Shown in pieces: positions 22,521 through 30,046 of a stretch of 37,567 nucleotides of DNA. The notes under the pieces are model-generated. The model made no database searches. It was given only the letters and a program-made list of their open reading frames with translations, and was not told the origin of the DNA. Made by a program: the position numbers and the translations under genes. Origin of the DNA: Candidatus Woesearchaeota archaeon (lineage in GTDB: Archaea; Nanobdellota; Nanobdellia; Woesearchaeales; JACPBV01); contig JACPBV010000036.1 of NCBI GenBank assembly GCA_016180135.1, positions 1 to 37,567 on the forward strand, in the 5' to 3' direction. Every line of letters starts with the position of its first letter. The first letter of the stretch is position 1.

Positions 22521-23966
22521 TTAATGAACAAGTTTATTGAGAGTTTCAGCCACCTTCTTCCCATCCGCCTTTCCTTTGAGCTTTGCCATGATAATCCCCA
22601 TATAGCCGCCAAACGACAATCCTGGCTTCTCATCAACAATTGCCTTGATCTCCTTCTCAAGGTCAATCTCTTTTAGCTCGTAGGGAGACAGATTCAGCCC
22701 TTTCCCCATAGCTGCATCAGAAAGAATCCGAATCACAGAGTCTTTTGCGATAATCCCCCGGTTAAGGGCGCTTAAAACTTCTTTTATATGCTCAGGGCTT
22801 ATCTTTCCGGCATCTGCTTGGGCATTGTTCCTGAGAACTTCGGATTGATACGACAGGAGCAGCTCGCAGATATACGCTGCCTTCAGGTTACTCAGCTCTT
22901 CTGCCAACGATTCAAAGAGGATAAATTTCTTTCCCCCGTCAAGCTTCATGATGCTTTTTAATTTATCCTGGGAAATCCCATACTTTTTTTCCAAAGCAGC
23001 TAATTTGTCTGACAGCAGTTCAGCCTTTCCGATGCCGTCTGAAGAGATGGAAGATAATTGCAGAGGTGCAACGTCTGTTTCGGGATACATCCTTGCTGCG
23101 CCGGGCATCGGCCTTAAAAACGATGTCTTAAAGTTTGGCTCTGCTTTTCTCACTTCTTCTTTGAGTTTCTGCTTTTTCTTCAAAGCAGCAGCCTGCCTCT
23201 TCACTTCAAGCTCGATAACTTTAGGAATGCTTCTCAAATCCTGGAATCCTTTTATCTCAGTCCTTGCTCCGCCTGCAATGGACACATTCACATCCTGCCG
23301 TATCGTCCCTAAGCCTCTTTTTACCCCTGAAACAGAGCGCAGCACCATCCCTAAGAATGCAGCCGCTTCTTTGGCATGCTCCGGGCTTTTGATGTCGGCA
23401 TCAGTTCCAATCTCAATAAGGGGGATGCCCAGCCTGTCTAATCTGTAGGTGATGGAATCTTTTGACTCTTTAACTTTCTGGGCTGCCTCTTCCTCGAGGC
23501 AAATCGTGGCGATGCGAACTTTTCCCAGCTTTGTCTCGATAAAACCGCCTGTTGCAATAAGTGCAGTCCTCTGGAATCCGGAAACATTGCTCCCGTCGAC
23601 AACGGTTTTTCTCATGAACCGGAGCTCGTCAACAGGCTTTGCATGGAGGAGCATGGCAATCTGCAAAGCAGCCTTGACTGCATCTAAGTTTACTTCATGC
23701 GGGGGATCTTCATCAAGCTCAACAAGGCATACATCAGAAGAATTGCCAAGATAGCATATCCTCTTTTCCTTGGACATCTCATGCCTGGCAGCAATATCAA
23801 CTTCGCCAGTCTCGCCGGCAACAGCCCTCAGGACACGCTCGAGCTTTATATCCGATGGAGCATCGCTGTTGAGCGTCGGGCATCTGCAAAAGAGCTTTCT
23901 GCCTTCAAGCTGCTGGTGTATCTCAAGCCCGCAGCGGAAACCCAGAGAGGAATAATCGATAGCCAT
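22521..23966 (-). CDS. gatE: Glutamyl-tRNA(Gln) amidotransferase subunit E, short form
   Basis: With GatD it converts Glu-tRNA(Gln) to Gln-tRNA(Gln). The archaeal signature is FRCGLEIHQQLEGRKLFCRCPT at the start, with DEDPPHEVN, RKTVVDGSNVSGFQRT, GTIRQDVNVSI, KGFQDLRSI and RPMPGAARMYPETDVAP following. The C-terminal helical and tail domains (about 350-481) bind tRNA. Known GatE proteins are about 620 residues, with an AspRS-like insert before RPxPGAARMYPETD; this one has only 481 and the insert is absent. GatD is not in the window. The tRNA-Gln gene begins 40 bases after the stop, on the same strand. AACATTTATTAACC upstream of ATG 23966 is a likely promoter. Confidence 0.9.
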   Translation of the reverse strand: MAIDYSSLGFRCGLEIHQQLEGRKLFCRCPTLNSDAPSDIKLERVLRAVAGETGEVDIAARHEMSKEKRICYLGNSSDVCLVELDEDPPHEVNLDAVKAALQIAMLLHAKPVDELRFMRKTVVDGSNVSGFQRTALIATGGFIETKLGKVRIATICLEEEAAQKVKESKDSITYRLDRLGIPLIEIGTDADIKSPEHAKEAAAFLGMVLRSVSGVKRGLGTIRQDVNVSIAGGARTEIKGFQDLRSIPKVIELEVKRQAAALKKKQKLKEEVRKAEPNFKTSFLRPMPGAARMYPETDVAPLQLSSISSDGIGKAELLSDKLAALEKKYGISQDKLKSIMKLDGGKKFILFESLAEELSNLKAAYICELLLSYQSEVLRNNAQADAGKISPEHIKEVLSALNRGIIAKDSVIRILSDAAMGKGLNLSPYELKEIDLEKEIKAIVDEKPGLSFGGYMGIIMAKLKGKADGKKVAETLNKLVH

Positions 23967-24053
23967 GCCTGCAATGCAGTTCAGGTGGTTAATAAATGTT
24001 TGGAAGCCGGGAAGCGAATGTCCAGACAGGTAATAGAATGGGGTTTACATCAC

Positions 24054-24551
24054 TCAGAGATGGCCTTCAGCCAATAGCCTGAAAATCAAAAAACTGATAA
24101 GACCTATCAAAAGGAAAATCCCAATTAACAGGCATAACAGGCCCGACCTTTGTGCATATCCTTGCTCTGAACTTTCCGGTAAAAATCCCAGCCAACTGAA
24201 ATGGTATTTCATCGTGAACAGATAAGCTGCCCATAGTGATAGGATTGAGATTATTGCTGGCATTAAACCAAACTTTGCGTTCACCCCTATAATTGCTGAA
24301 GCCCAGATCATCCTTAAAGACCAATCGGGGATTGCCTTTTGCTTCCTTATACCAAAAAAGGCTAAAATGAAGAAGAAACCGGGGATTGCAAAAAGCGCCA
24401 GAGGCACTAATATGAAATTTATGTCAATACCTAACGATTGGGACAAGATTCCTATAAGGATGATGCTAAAGAATGAAATAAAAAGAGCAGCTATCCAAAA
24501 ATACAGGGAATCAAACCGGAGCAACCGCCTAACCTTCAACCAAGTGGCCAT
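24054..24551 (-). CDS. Hypothetical membrane protein
   Basis: 165 residues from ATG 24551, chosen because a reverse-strand TTTATAAATAAAG box lies 25 bases upstream; the frame is open to 24605. Four hydrophobic segments are visible (about 17-38, 44-68, 83-110 and 138-160), with RKQKAIPDW between the second and third. Family not recognised. Confidence 0.65.
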   Translation of the reverse strand: MATWLKVRRLLRFDSLYFWIAALFISFFSIILIGILSQSLGIDINFILVPLALFAIPGFFFILAFFGIRKQKAIPDWSLRMIWASAIIGVNAKFGLMPAIISILSLWAAYLFTMKYHFSWLGFLPESSEQGYAQRSGLLCLLIGIFLLIGLISFLIFRLLAEGHL

Positions 24552-24681
24552 GCTCCCGGAGAACCTAACTTTATTTATAAAGATGACAGGCGGCGAATAC
24601 ACCATGATCCCATACTGCTGGGGAAAACGAGAGGGAATAGAAAAAAATGAATAATACTGTCCAAAGAAAACGCCTTAATAG

Positions 24682-25302
24682 CTACTCTTCTGACATCCCA
24701 AACATCTTCGGATAGATCGGCTCCGGCGTCGGGAGGAATGTCCTCAGGTCGAGGTATTTTTTGACCATGTTGGAGATCCGGTAGACCTCTTTCCAGAGCA
24801 GCTTGTCGTATTTCTCAATCTCCTGGTGGATGATGCGGTGCTCGTAGAATTCCTTGAAATGCTTCAGGAACCAATGGTGATCCCAGTCGTGGTTGTAATC
24901 GGTGATGAGCGAAGCGTTGAAGAAGATCTCGATCTCTCCTGCCTGGACGTTGATTTTCTTCCCCTGATGGACAATCTCCCTGTCCTGGAGGTAGGTGCCG
25001 TGGAAGTCGATGTTAAGCTTATATTTGAAATATCCCGTGTATCTCCCTTCGGGCTTCCTGGCAAGCCTCCAATAGACCCAGAGCTCTTTTCCCCCCGCAT
25101 GGAGGCCCTTCTGGTAGAAGTTTTCGCTGTAGAGCGTTTCGACGAATGCATGGGCGTTGCTTGCGATCGGGGTTCCTGCGCCTCCGCCTTCCGCAGCCCA
25201 GCCCTCTTCCAAAAGGTGCTCGTGCATCATCTGGTAAAGGTTTTTCAGGCTGAAGACATCCTTGAATTTTATCCTGGTCTCCGGAATCTTATGCTCGCCC
25301 AT
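24682..25302 (-). CDS. Hypothetical conserved-looking soluble protein
   Basis: 206 residues, family not recognised. It is rich in aromatic and charged residues: FKDVFSLKNLYQMMHEHLLEEGW, YFKYKLNIDFHGTYLQDREIV, QAGEIEIFFNASLITDYNHDWDHHWFLKHFKEFYEHRIIHQEIEKYDKLLW. The His/Asp cluster DYNHDWDHHW could bind metal. The fold seems to be beta strands flanked by helices. GTATATAAACC about 26 bases before ATG 25302 supports the start. Confidence 0.65.
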   Translation of the reverse strand: MGEHKIPETRIKFKDVFSLKNLYQMMHEHLLEEGWAAEGGGAGTPIASNAHAFVETLYSENFYQKGLHAGGKELWVYWRLARKPEGRYTGYFKYKLNIDFHGTYLQDREIVHQGKKINVQAGEIEIFFNASLITDYNHDWDHHWFLKHFKEFYEHRIIHQEIEKYDKLLWKEVYRISNMVKKYLDLRTFLPTPEPIYPKMFGMSEE

Positions 25303-25349
25303 ATTTTTATTCTCGGAAAGAATGTATATAAACCTTTCTACAACCGCTT

Positions 25350-25408
25350 GGGAAGAAGAAGGGAAGAGGGGGGGAAGAGGGAGGGAAGAGGGGGAGGGAA
25401 AATATAAA
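25350..25408 (+). repeat. Purine-only GGGAAGAG repeat tract
   Basis: An uninterrupted G/A stretch with repeated GGGAAGAGG units lies between the sufC stop and the 25302 gene promoter. Such homopurine tracts can form triplexes and may affect transcription ends. Confidence 0.7.
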
Positions 25409-25423
25409 AATCAATAACCCAGT

Positions 25424-26176
25424 TTATGATTTTTCATCTTTTTCTATCCACCCATACCCCTTCTCTTCAAGATGGTCAACAAGGTCCCCTTTGCCGGACA
25501 ACACGATTTTGCCGCCAATCATCACATGCAGGGTGTCCGGCTTTACGTATTCAAGGATCCTTTTGTAGTGGGTGATGATCAGGATGCATTTTTGTCTGCC
25601 CATGAACATATTCACGCCTTCAGCCACAACACGCAGCGCATCGATGTCCAACCCGGAATCAGTCTCATCGAGGATCGCCAGCGTCGGATCCATGACCAGG
25701 AGCTGGAGAATTTCCGCCCGCTTCTTCTCACCGCCGGAAAATCCCTGGTTGAGGTAGCGGGTGATGAACTTTCTGTCCATCTTCAGCTTTTTCAGGTTCC
25801 CTTCAAGCAGCCTGAGGAACTCAGGGATAGGAATCTTGTTTCCTTCGGGCCTCCTCGCATTGAGCGCCGCACGCAAAAAATTTGAGATGGTGACTCCGGG
25901 AATCTCCGACGGATACTGGAAGGAAAGGAACAATCCTTTTTTAGACCGCTCATCGGGAGCCATTGAAGTTATATCTTCGCCGTCCAGCAGTATCTTTCCC
26001 CGGGTGACCTGATACTTCGGATGCCCCATCAGGACGTTCGCCAAAGTGCTTTTCCCCGAGCCGTTCGGCCCCATCAATGCGTTGACACTGCCAAGCTCAA
26101 TCTTCAGGTTGACTCCTTTCAGTATCTCTTTCCCGTCAATAGACGCATGCAAATCAGTTATTTCGAGCAGTGCCAT
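25424..26176 (-). CDS. sufC: Fe-S cluster assembly ATPase SufC
   Basis: 250 residues. ABC-type ATPase of the SufBCD scaffold complex. Walker A GPNGSGKST (36-44), Q-loop LSFQYPSEIPG, signature FSGGEKKRAEI, Walker B LAILDETDSGLDIDAL, switch His in LIITHYKRIL. The DETDSGLD variant is diagnostic of SufC. It is the last gene of the operon, 26 bases after the sufU frame ends; GGAGGAAAAC stands before its ATG. Confidence 0.96.
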   Translation of the reverse strand: MALLEITDLHASIDGKEILKGVNLKIELGSVNALMGPNGSGKSTLANVLMGHPKYQVTRGKILLDGEDITSMAPDERSKKGLFLSFQYPSEIPGVTISNFLRAALNARRPEGNKIPIPEFLRLLEGNLKKLKMDRKFITRYLNQGFSGGEKKRAEILQLLVMDPTLAILDETDSGLDIDALRVVAEGVNMFMGRQKCILIITHYKRILEYVKPDTLHVMIGGKIVLSGKGDLVDHLEEKGYGWIEKDEKS

Positions 26177-26202
26177 GAGTTTTCCTCCTCAAAGTTTTCC
26201 TC

Positions 26203-26665
26203 CTAAACGCCCTGACCGGGCCGCTGATGGATTTTTCCCACATTAATTGCCTTCTGCAGCGCTTCTAACGGCAGCAAAGCGCATTTCAATCTTACCGGGC
26301 CGATTGGGATCTGCAGCATCCCCAGGACATCCTCTGTCGTGAGCTTCATTGCTTTGTCCAAGGGCATCCCTTTTGCCCTGTCGGTGACCAGAGAGGCTGA
26401 TGCGATGCTGATAGCGCATCCTTTGCCGTTAAATTTTATCAGTCACCTCATCACCGCAGAGAGGATTGAATTCATGGCAGCGGTGCGTCGGATGCTGGAG
26501 CTTCCCAAAATTATGCGGATGCGAAAACAGGTCCAGGATATGCTCCCGATACATCTCGTGCGCTAAAACTTCATCTGTGGATTCTTCCATACTGCCACGC
26601 TTACCGCTTCCCGATTTTCCGTCAGAAAAGCTTCCCGTATCATCTTTTGTATTATTCCGTTCCAT
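26203..26665 (-). pseudogene. sufU: SufU-type Fe-S scaffold/sulfur-transfer protein, frame-broken with internal deletion
   Basis: The first frame (26665, or better ATG 26590, to 26429) gives MYREHILDLFSHPHNFGKL...NPLCGDEVTDKI then TAA. The other frame continues from 26433 with KFNGKGCAISIASASLVTDRAKGMPL...GPVRLKCALLPLEALQKAI and stops at 26203. All three metal-binding Cys (PLCGD, GKGCAIS, RLKCALL) are present. However, about 12 residues normally found between CGDEV and FxGxGCAIS are missing and the frame changes there, consistent with a loss of about 35-38 bases. The operon position between sufS and sufC is right. Real decay, assembly error and recoding cannot be told apart here. Confidence 0.85.
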
Positions 26666-26718
26666 CTTTTGTTTTGTTTATTTCATCCAAATGCAAGGAG
26701 ATGCAAAGCCATCGGCCA

Positions 26719-27951
26719 TCACCTTGAAAACATTTTCTTGATATTCTTCAGGCTTTCTATAAAAATATTTATGTCCTCGACGGTGTTGTAGAGATAAAAG
26801 CTTGCCCTCGAGGTTCCGGAAATCCCGAGTTTTTCCATCAGGGGCATTGCGCAATGGTGCCCTCCACGGATGCAGACACCATCATCGCCCAGCAGCGATG
26901 CAACATCGTGGGCATGCACATGGTTGAGATTGAAGGACAGGATGCCTGAGCTATGCTTGGGGCCGGGACTGTAGAGCATAATGCCTTTGATGCCTGCAAT
27001 GCTTTCGAGCGCCTGTTTAAGCAGCTCATTTTCCCATCTGGAAATATTTTCCATGCCAATCCTGTTTAGATAGTTTACCGACTCTGCAAAGCCGGCTGCT
27101 CCGGCAATATGAGGTGTCCCTGCCTCAAACTTCATCGGCAGCTCATTCCAGGACGCATCATCATAAGAAACTTTCCTTATCATGTCTCCGCCAAAATTGA
27201 ACGGCTCCATCTTCTCTAAAAGCTCTTTTCTCCCATACAATACGCCGATGCCTGAAGGGCCGAGCATCTTATGGGCTGAGAACGCAAGAAAATCGCACCC
27301 GAGGGATTTCACGTCAACCGGCTGATGGGGAACTCCCTGAGCAGCATCTACGATGGTGAATGCGCCAGCCTTTATTCCAAGCCTAACTAATCTTTTAACA
27401 TCATTAACTGTGCCTAAAGCATTGGAAGTGTGCGAAACGGAGACTATCGCCGCTTTGTCGGTAATCTTCTTTTCTGCATCAGCATAGTCGAGAGTGAAAT
27501 CTTTCTTCACGGAGATGAACTTCAGCTTCATCTTATTTCTCTTTGCAAGCTGCTGCCAGGGCACAAGGTTGGAATGGTGCTCCATCTCCGTCAGCACAAT
27601 CTCATCTTTTCCCGGCGGGATGATGGACGGCAGAGCGTAAGACAGCAGATTCAGGGATTCCGTCGCTCCTTTTGTAAAAATAATCTCCTGCTTTCCTGCA
27701 TTGATAAACCCTCCGACGGCATCATGCGCAAGCTCATACTTTTCCGTCGCACGCTCGCTCAGCGGATAGACTCCCCGGTGGATGTTTGCATACGAGGAAG
27801 AATAAAAATCTGAAATCGCATCAATGACCTGCCTGGGCTTCTGGGTTGATGCTGCATTATCAAGGAAGACCAGAGGCTTCCCATGGACTTTATTCCTGAA
27901 GATAGGAAAATCCTTTTTCAGCTCCTTAACTTTTTCGTTGGTGAGGTTCAT
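26719..27951 (-). CDS. sufS: Cysteine desulfurase SufS
   Basis: 410 residues. PLP enzyme that removes sulfur from cysteine for cluster assembly. Seen: FLDNAASTQKP, the ATESLNL cofactor loop, EHHSNLVPWQ, VDAAQGVPHQPVD, the PLP lysine K228 in FSAHKMLGPSGIGVLYG, and the catalytic C367 in RGGHHCAMPLM (the type II/SufS active-site loop). Complete. It sits between the DUF59 gene and sufU; SufU is the usual sulfur acceptor of this enzyme type. Confidence 0.96.
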   Translation of the reverse strand: MNLTNEKVKELKKDFPIFRNKVHGKPLVFLDNAASTQKPRQVIDAISDFYSSSYANIHRGVYPLSERATEKYELAHDAVGGFINAGKQEIIFTKGATESLNLLSYALPSIIPPGKDEIVLTEMEHHSNLVPWQQLAKRNKMKLKFISVKKDFTLDYADAEKKITDKAAIVSVSHTSNALGTVNDVKRLVRLGIKAGAFTIVDAAQGVPHQPVDVKSLGCDFLAFSAHKMLGPSGIGVLYGRKELLEKMEPFNFGGDMIRKVSYDDASWNELPMKFEAGTPHIAGAAGFAESVNYLNRIGMENISRWENELLKQALESIAGIKGIMLYSPGPKHSSGILSFNLNHVHAHDVASLLGDDGVCIRGGHHCAMPLMEKLGISGTSRASFYLYNTVEDINIFIESLKNIKKMFSR

Positions 27952-27997
27952 AGTTATTTTCTTCCCTTTTTATTGATGTTTACCTGCAATGCTGGCG

Positions 27998-28106
27998 GGG
28001 AAACAACATTGGCGAGGCGAGGTCGGGGGTCGCCCCATCGGGGTGACCGAGCAGGGCAAATTTTTCAAAAAGAAAAATTTGACCGTCGAGCCCTTTGTTG
28101 TTTCCC
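27998..28106. repeat. Palindromic repeat element (family B) inside the suf operon
   Basis: It lies between the DUF59 and sufS genes. The ends are inverted (GGGAAACAACA / TTGTTGTTTCCC). Inside are GGCGAGGCGAGG, a GGGGTCGCCCC/GGGGTGACC hairpin, GAGCAGGGCAAA and an AAATTTTTC/GAAAAATTT hairpin followed by GACCGTCG. The same string order occurs in reverse at 33196-33345. It fills most of the 200-base gap; no gene is seen there. Confidence 0.7.
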
Positions 28107-28149
28107 TGCCCTTTACCTTATTTTTTCCACTCCCCTCCAAAGCAATCGT

Positions 28150-28482
28150 TTACATCAATCCCAGCAGCATCTTGACTTCATCGCTTGGCGCCCATGGAGG
28201 GTCAAAGACATACTCAATCTCGGGTTCCTGGAATCCTGCTTCCATCAGCTGCCCCTTGAGGTCAGCGACAAGCTGGGGCGCATACGGGCAGGCCGGTGTG
28301 GTGAAGGTCATCTTGATGCTTACTGCATTCTGTTCTTTGACTTCAACGCCATAGATGAGCCCGAGCGTCCAGACATCCAGCCTCAGCTCGGGGTCCATGA
28401 CATTTTTCATTGCCTCAATTGCGTCTTCCTTCGTGAGGCTTTTCTCAACGGACTTTTCAGATTTTTTCTTGAACTGAAACAT
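28150..28482 (-). CDS. sufT: DUF59/MIP18-type Fe-S assembly protein (SufT-like)
   Basis: 110 residues from ATG 28482 (MFQFKKKSEKSVEKSL). The conserved core reads AIEAMKNVMDPELRLDVWTLGLIYGVEV, then MTFTTPACPYAPQLVADLKGQL and VFDPPWAPS. DUF59 proteins assist cluster transfer or maturation, and the TPxCP cysteine is the conserved one. The frame is open to 28689 through a 15-bp repeat array that would encode repeated NIQSG units; I treat that part as leader, but it may be translated from GTG 28689, directly after the sufD stop. Confidence 0.88.
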   Translation of the reverse strand: MFQFKKKSEKSVEKSLTKEDAIEAMKNVMDPELRLDVWTLGLIYGVEVKEQNAVSIKMTFTTPACPYAPQLVADLKGQLMEAGFQEPEIEYVFDPPWAPSDEVKMLLGLM

Positions 28483-28545
28483 TGGAAACCTCGCCTTTTC
28501 CGGGGGATTTTTGATTGACAGCAGCAATCGCAGGCATGCTTTTTG

Positions 28546-28665
28546 AATATTTCCATATTGGATGTTTCCAGATTGGATGTTTCCAGATTGGATGTTTCCA
28601 GATTGGATGTTTCCAGATTGGATGTTTCCAGATTGGATGTTTCCAGATTGGATGTTTCCATAATC
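28546..28665 (-). repeat. 15-bp tandem repeat, 8 units, between sufD and sufT
   Basis: The unit GATGTTTCCAGATTG (plus strand) repeats from 28561 to 28665, six times perfectly, with diverged end units. On the coding strand, in frame with sufT, it reads as NIQSG repeats. The period is a multiple of three, so unit number can change without shifting the frame. Confidence 0.92.
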
Positions 28666-28689
28666 TGGGATGACCTGCCTTCTACCCAC

Positions 28690-29931
28690 TTAATCTATCG
28701 CCTTCAGTATCGCCTCATGCACTTTTTTGCTTATGTTTTTGTTCTTAAACATATCTAAAACAGGATTGAAGTATCCTTCCACAAGCAGCTTTTTTGCTGA
28801 TTCCTCATCCATGCCCCTGCTCCTGAGATAAAAAAGTTTCTCTTTGTCCAGCTGCCCTACCGTCGAGCCATGGGTGCAGCGCACATCGTTGTTGTTGATC
28901 TCAAGGTTCGGGATGGCATCCGCCTCCGCCATTTCGCTCAGCAAAAGCGCATCCTGCTTCTCATATCCGTTGGAGCCTGAGGCATCCGCTTCGATCCTGA
29001 CAAGGCCCCTGCTCAGCGCTTTTGCCTCTCCGTTCAAAACGCCTTTGGTAAGGATATCTGAGACAGTCCTCGGCGCTGCATGGATGGATTTTGTGTTGAT
29101 ATCCAAGCGCTGGGTTCCTGCTCCGAGGAATAACACCTTGATATTTCCCTGAGCGCCTTCGCCGCACAGCCGGTTTTCGATGTCCATCCTTGTGTATGAG
29201 CTGCCGATGCAGACGTCTGTCCATGTGACCGAAGCATCTTTTCCTGCAACAGCTATCCTGTCCAGCACCTGGACGATTTCTCTTGATAAATCTTGGATGC
29301 TGACAAATTCAACTGAGCTTGAATCGTGCGCGATGAGAGCTATCTTTTCGCTGTGGTAGGCCATAGCATTTTTTTGGCTGCCGGCATTCTTCGAAACTTT
29401 GTAGAGGAGGAGAGATGCCTTTGCGCCTTTTTCTGCGAGGACAAAAATATCCGAAAGCGTCTGGCCTTCGCCGATTTCCTGAAAAATCTCGATTGGCGAC
29501 TCAAGTTCTGCAAATTTTGGTATGCGGATAAAAAGGAAGCTGTTGGCAAATGCATCATGGAAATGGCTGAGCTTATGCTGCTGTGTTTTATCTGCGCCCA
29601 AATTCTCAATTATCGGCTTCCATAGCTCCAGCGCATCATTACCGCTTTGCTCCAAAATACCAAGATTATTTCCCTGGACAATTTCTATCTTGTCTTTGCT
29701 GCTGTGCTTCACCAGCATCCTGCCGCTTTCAGGTTTTCCTGGATCTTGAGGCATGACGGAAGAAAAATCAAAGCCGTAGGGCGCGATGCTGATATTAAGC
29801 CCGTATCTTGATGGCGGATAAGGGGAGCTTTGCATCCTCCGGAAAGAGCGTTCTCTACTCTGGAAAGCCCATTTGGGCTCTTTCAGCTTTTTTGCATAAT
29901 CCTCGAATTGATTTTCTGTGATTTGTTCCAT
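28690..29931 (-). CDS. sufD: Fe-S cluster assembly protein SufD
   Basis: 413 residues. Partner of SufB in the SufBCD scaffold. The C-terminal core is typical: RMDIENRLCGEGAQGNIKVLFLGAGTQRLDINTKSIHAAPRTVSDILTKGVLNGEAKALSRGLVRIEADASGSNGYEKQDALLLSEMAEADAIPNLEINNNDVRCTHGSTVGQLDKEKLFYLRSRGM. The N-terminal AFQSRERSFRRMQSSPYPPSRYGLNI is SufD-like. About 115 bases downstream of sufB, and followed directly by the repeat-bearing sufT frame. Confidence 0.95.
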   Translation of the reverse strand: MEQITENQFEDYAKKLKEPKWAFQSRERSFRRMQSSPYPPSRYGLNISIAPYGFDFSSVMPQDPGKPESGRMLVKHSSKDKIEIVQGNNLGILEQSGNDALELWKPIIENLGADKTQQHKLSHFHDAFANSFLFIRIPKFAELESPIEIFQEIGEGQTLSDIFVLAEKGAKASLLLYKVSKNAGSQKNAMAYHSEKIALIAHDSSSVEFVSIQDLSREIVQVLDRIAVAGKDASVTWTDVCIGSSYTRMDIENRLCGEGAQGNIKVLFLGAGTQRLDINTKSIHAAPRTVSDILTKGVLNGEAKALSRGLVRIEADASGSNGYEKQDALLLSEMAEADAIPNLEINNNDVRCTHGSTVGQLDKEKLFYLRSRGMDEESAKKLLVEGYFNPVLDMFKNKNISKKVHEAILKAID

Positions 29932-30046
29932 GGTTCCAATTTTTTCTCAATTGATGGCAAGATAAGTGATGCTTTTTTACTGGAGAGGTATTATTTTGTC
30001 CAACGATATGCGAATTTTACAACTACCTATCGGATGTTATCTGCCG

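Noticed and set aside
25350..25408. Coding sequence in the purine tract
   Set aside because: Pure G/A repeat without a start signal; any translation is low-complexity.
28546..28665. CRISPR-like array
   Set aside because: Units are contiguous 15-mers with no spacers and no cas genes nearby; it is a simple tandem repeat. The same applies to the arrays at 6565, 12861 and 20353.
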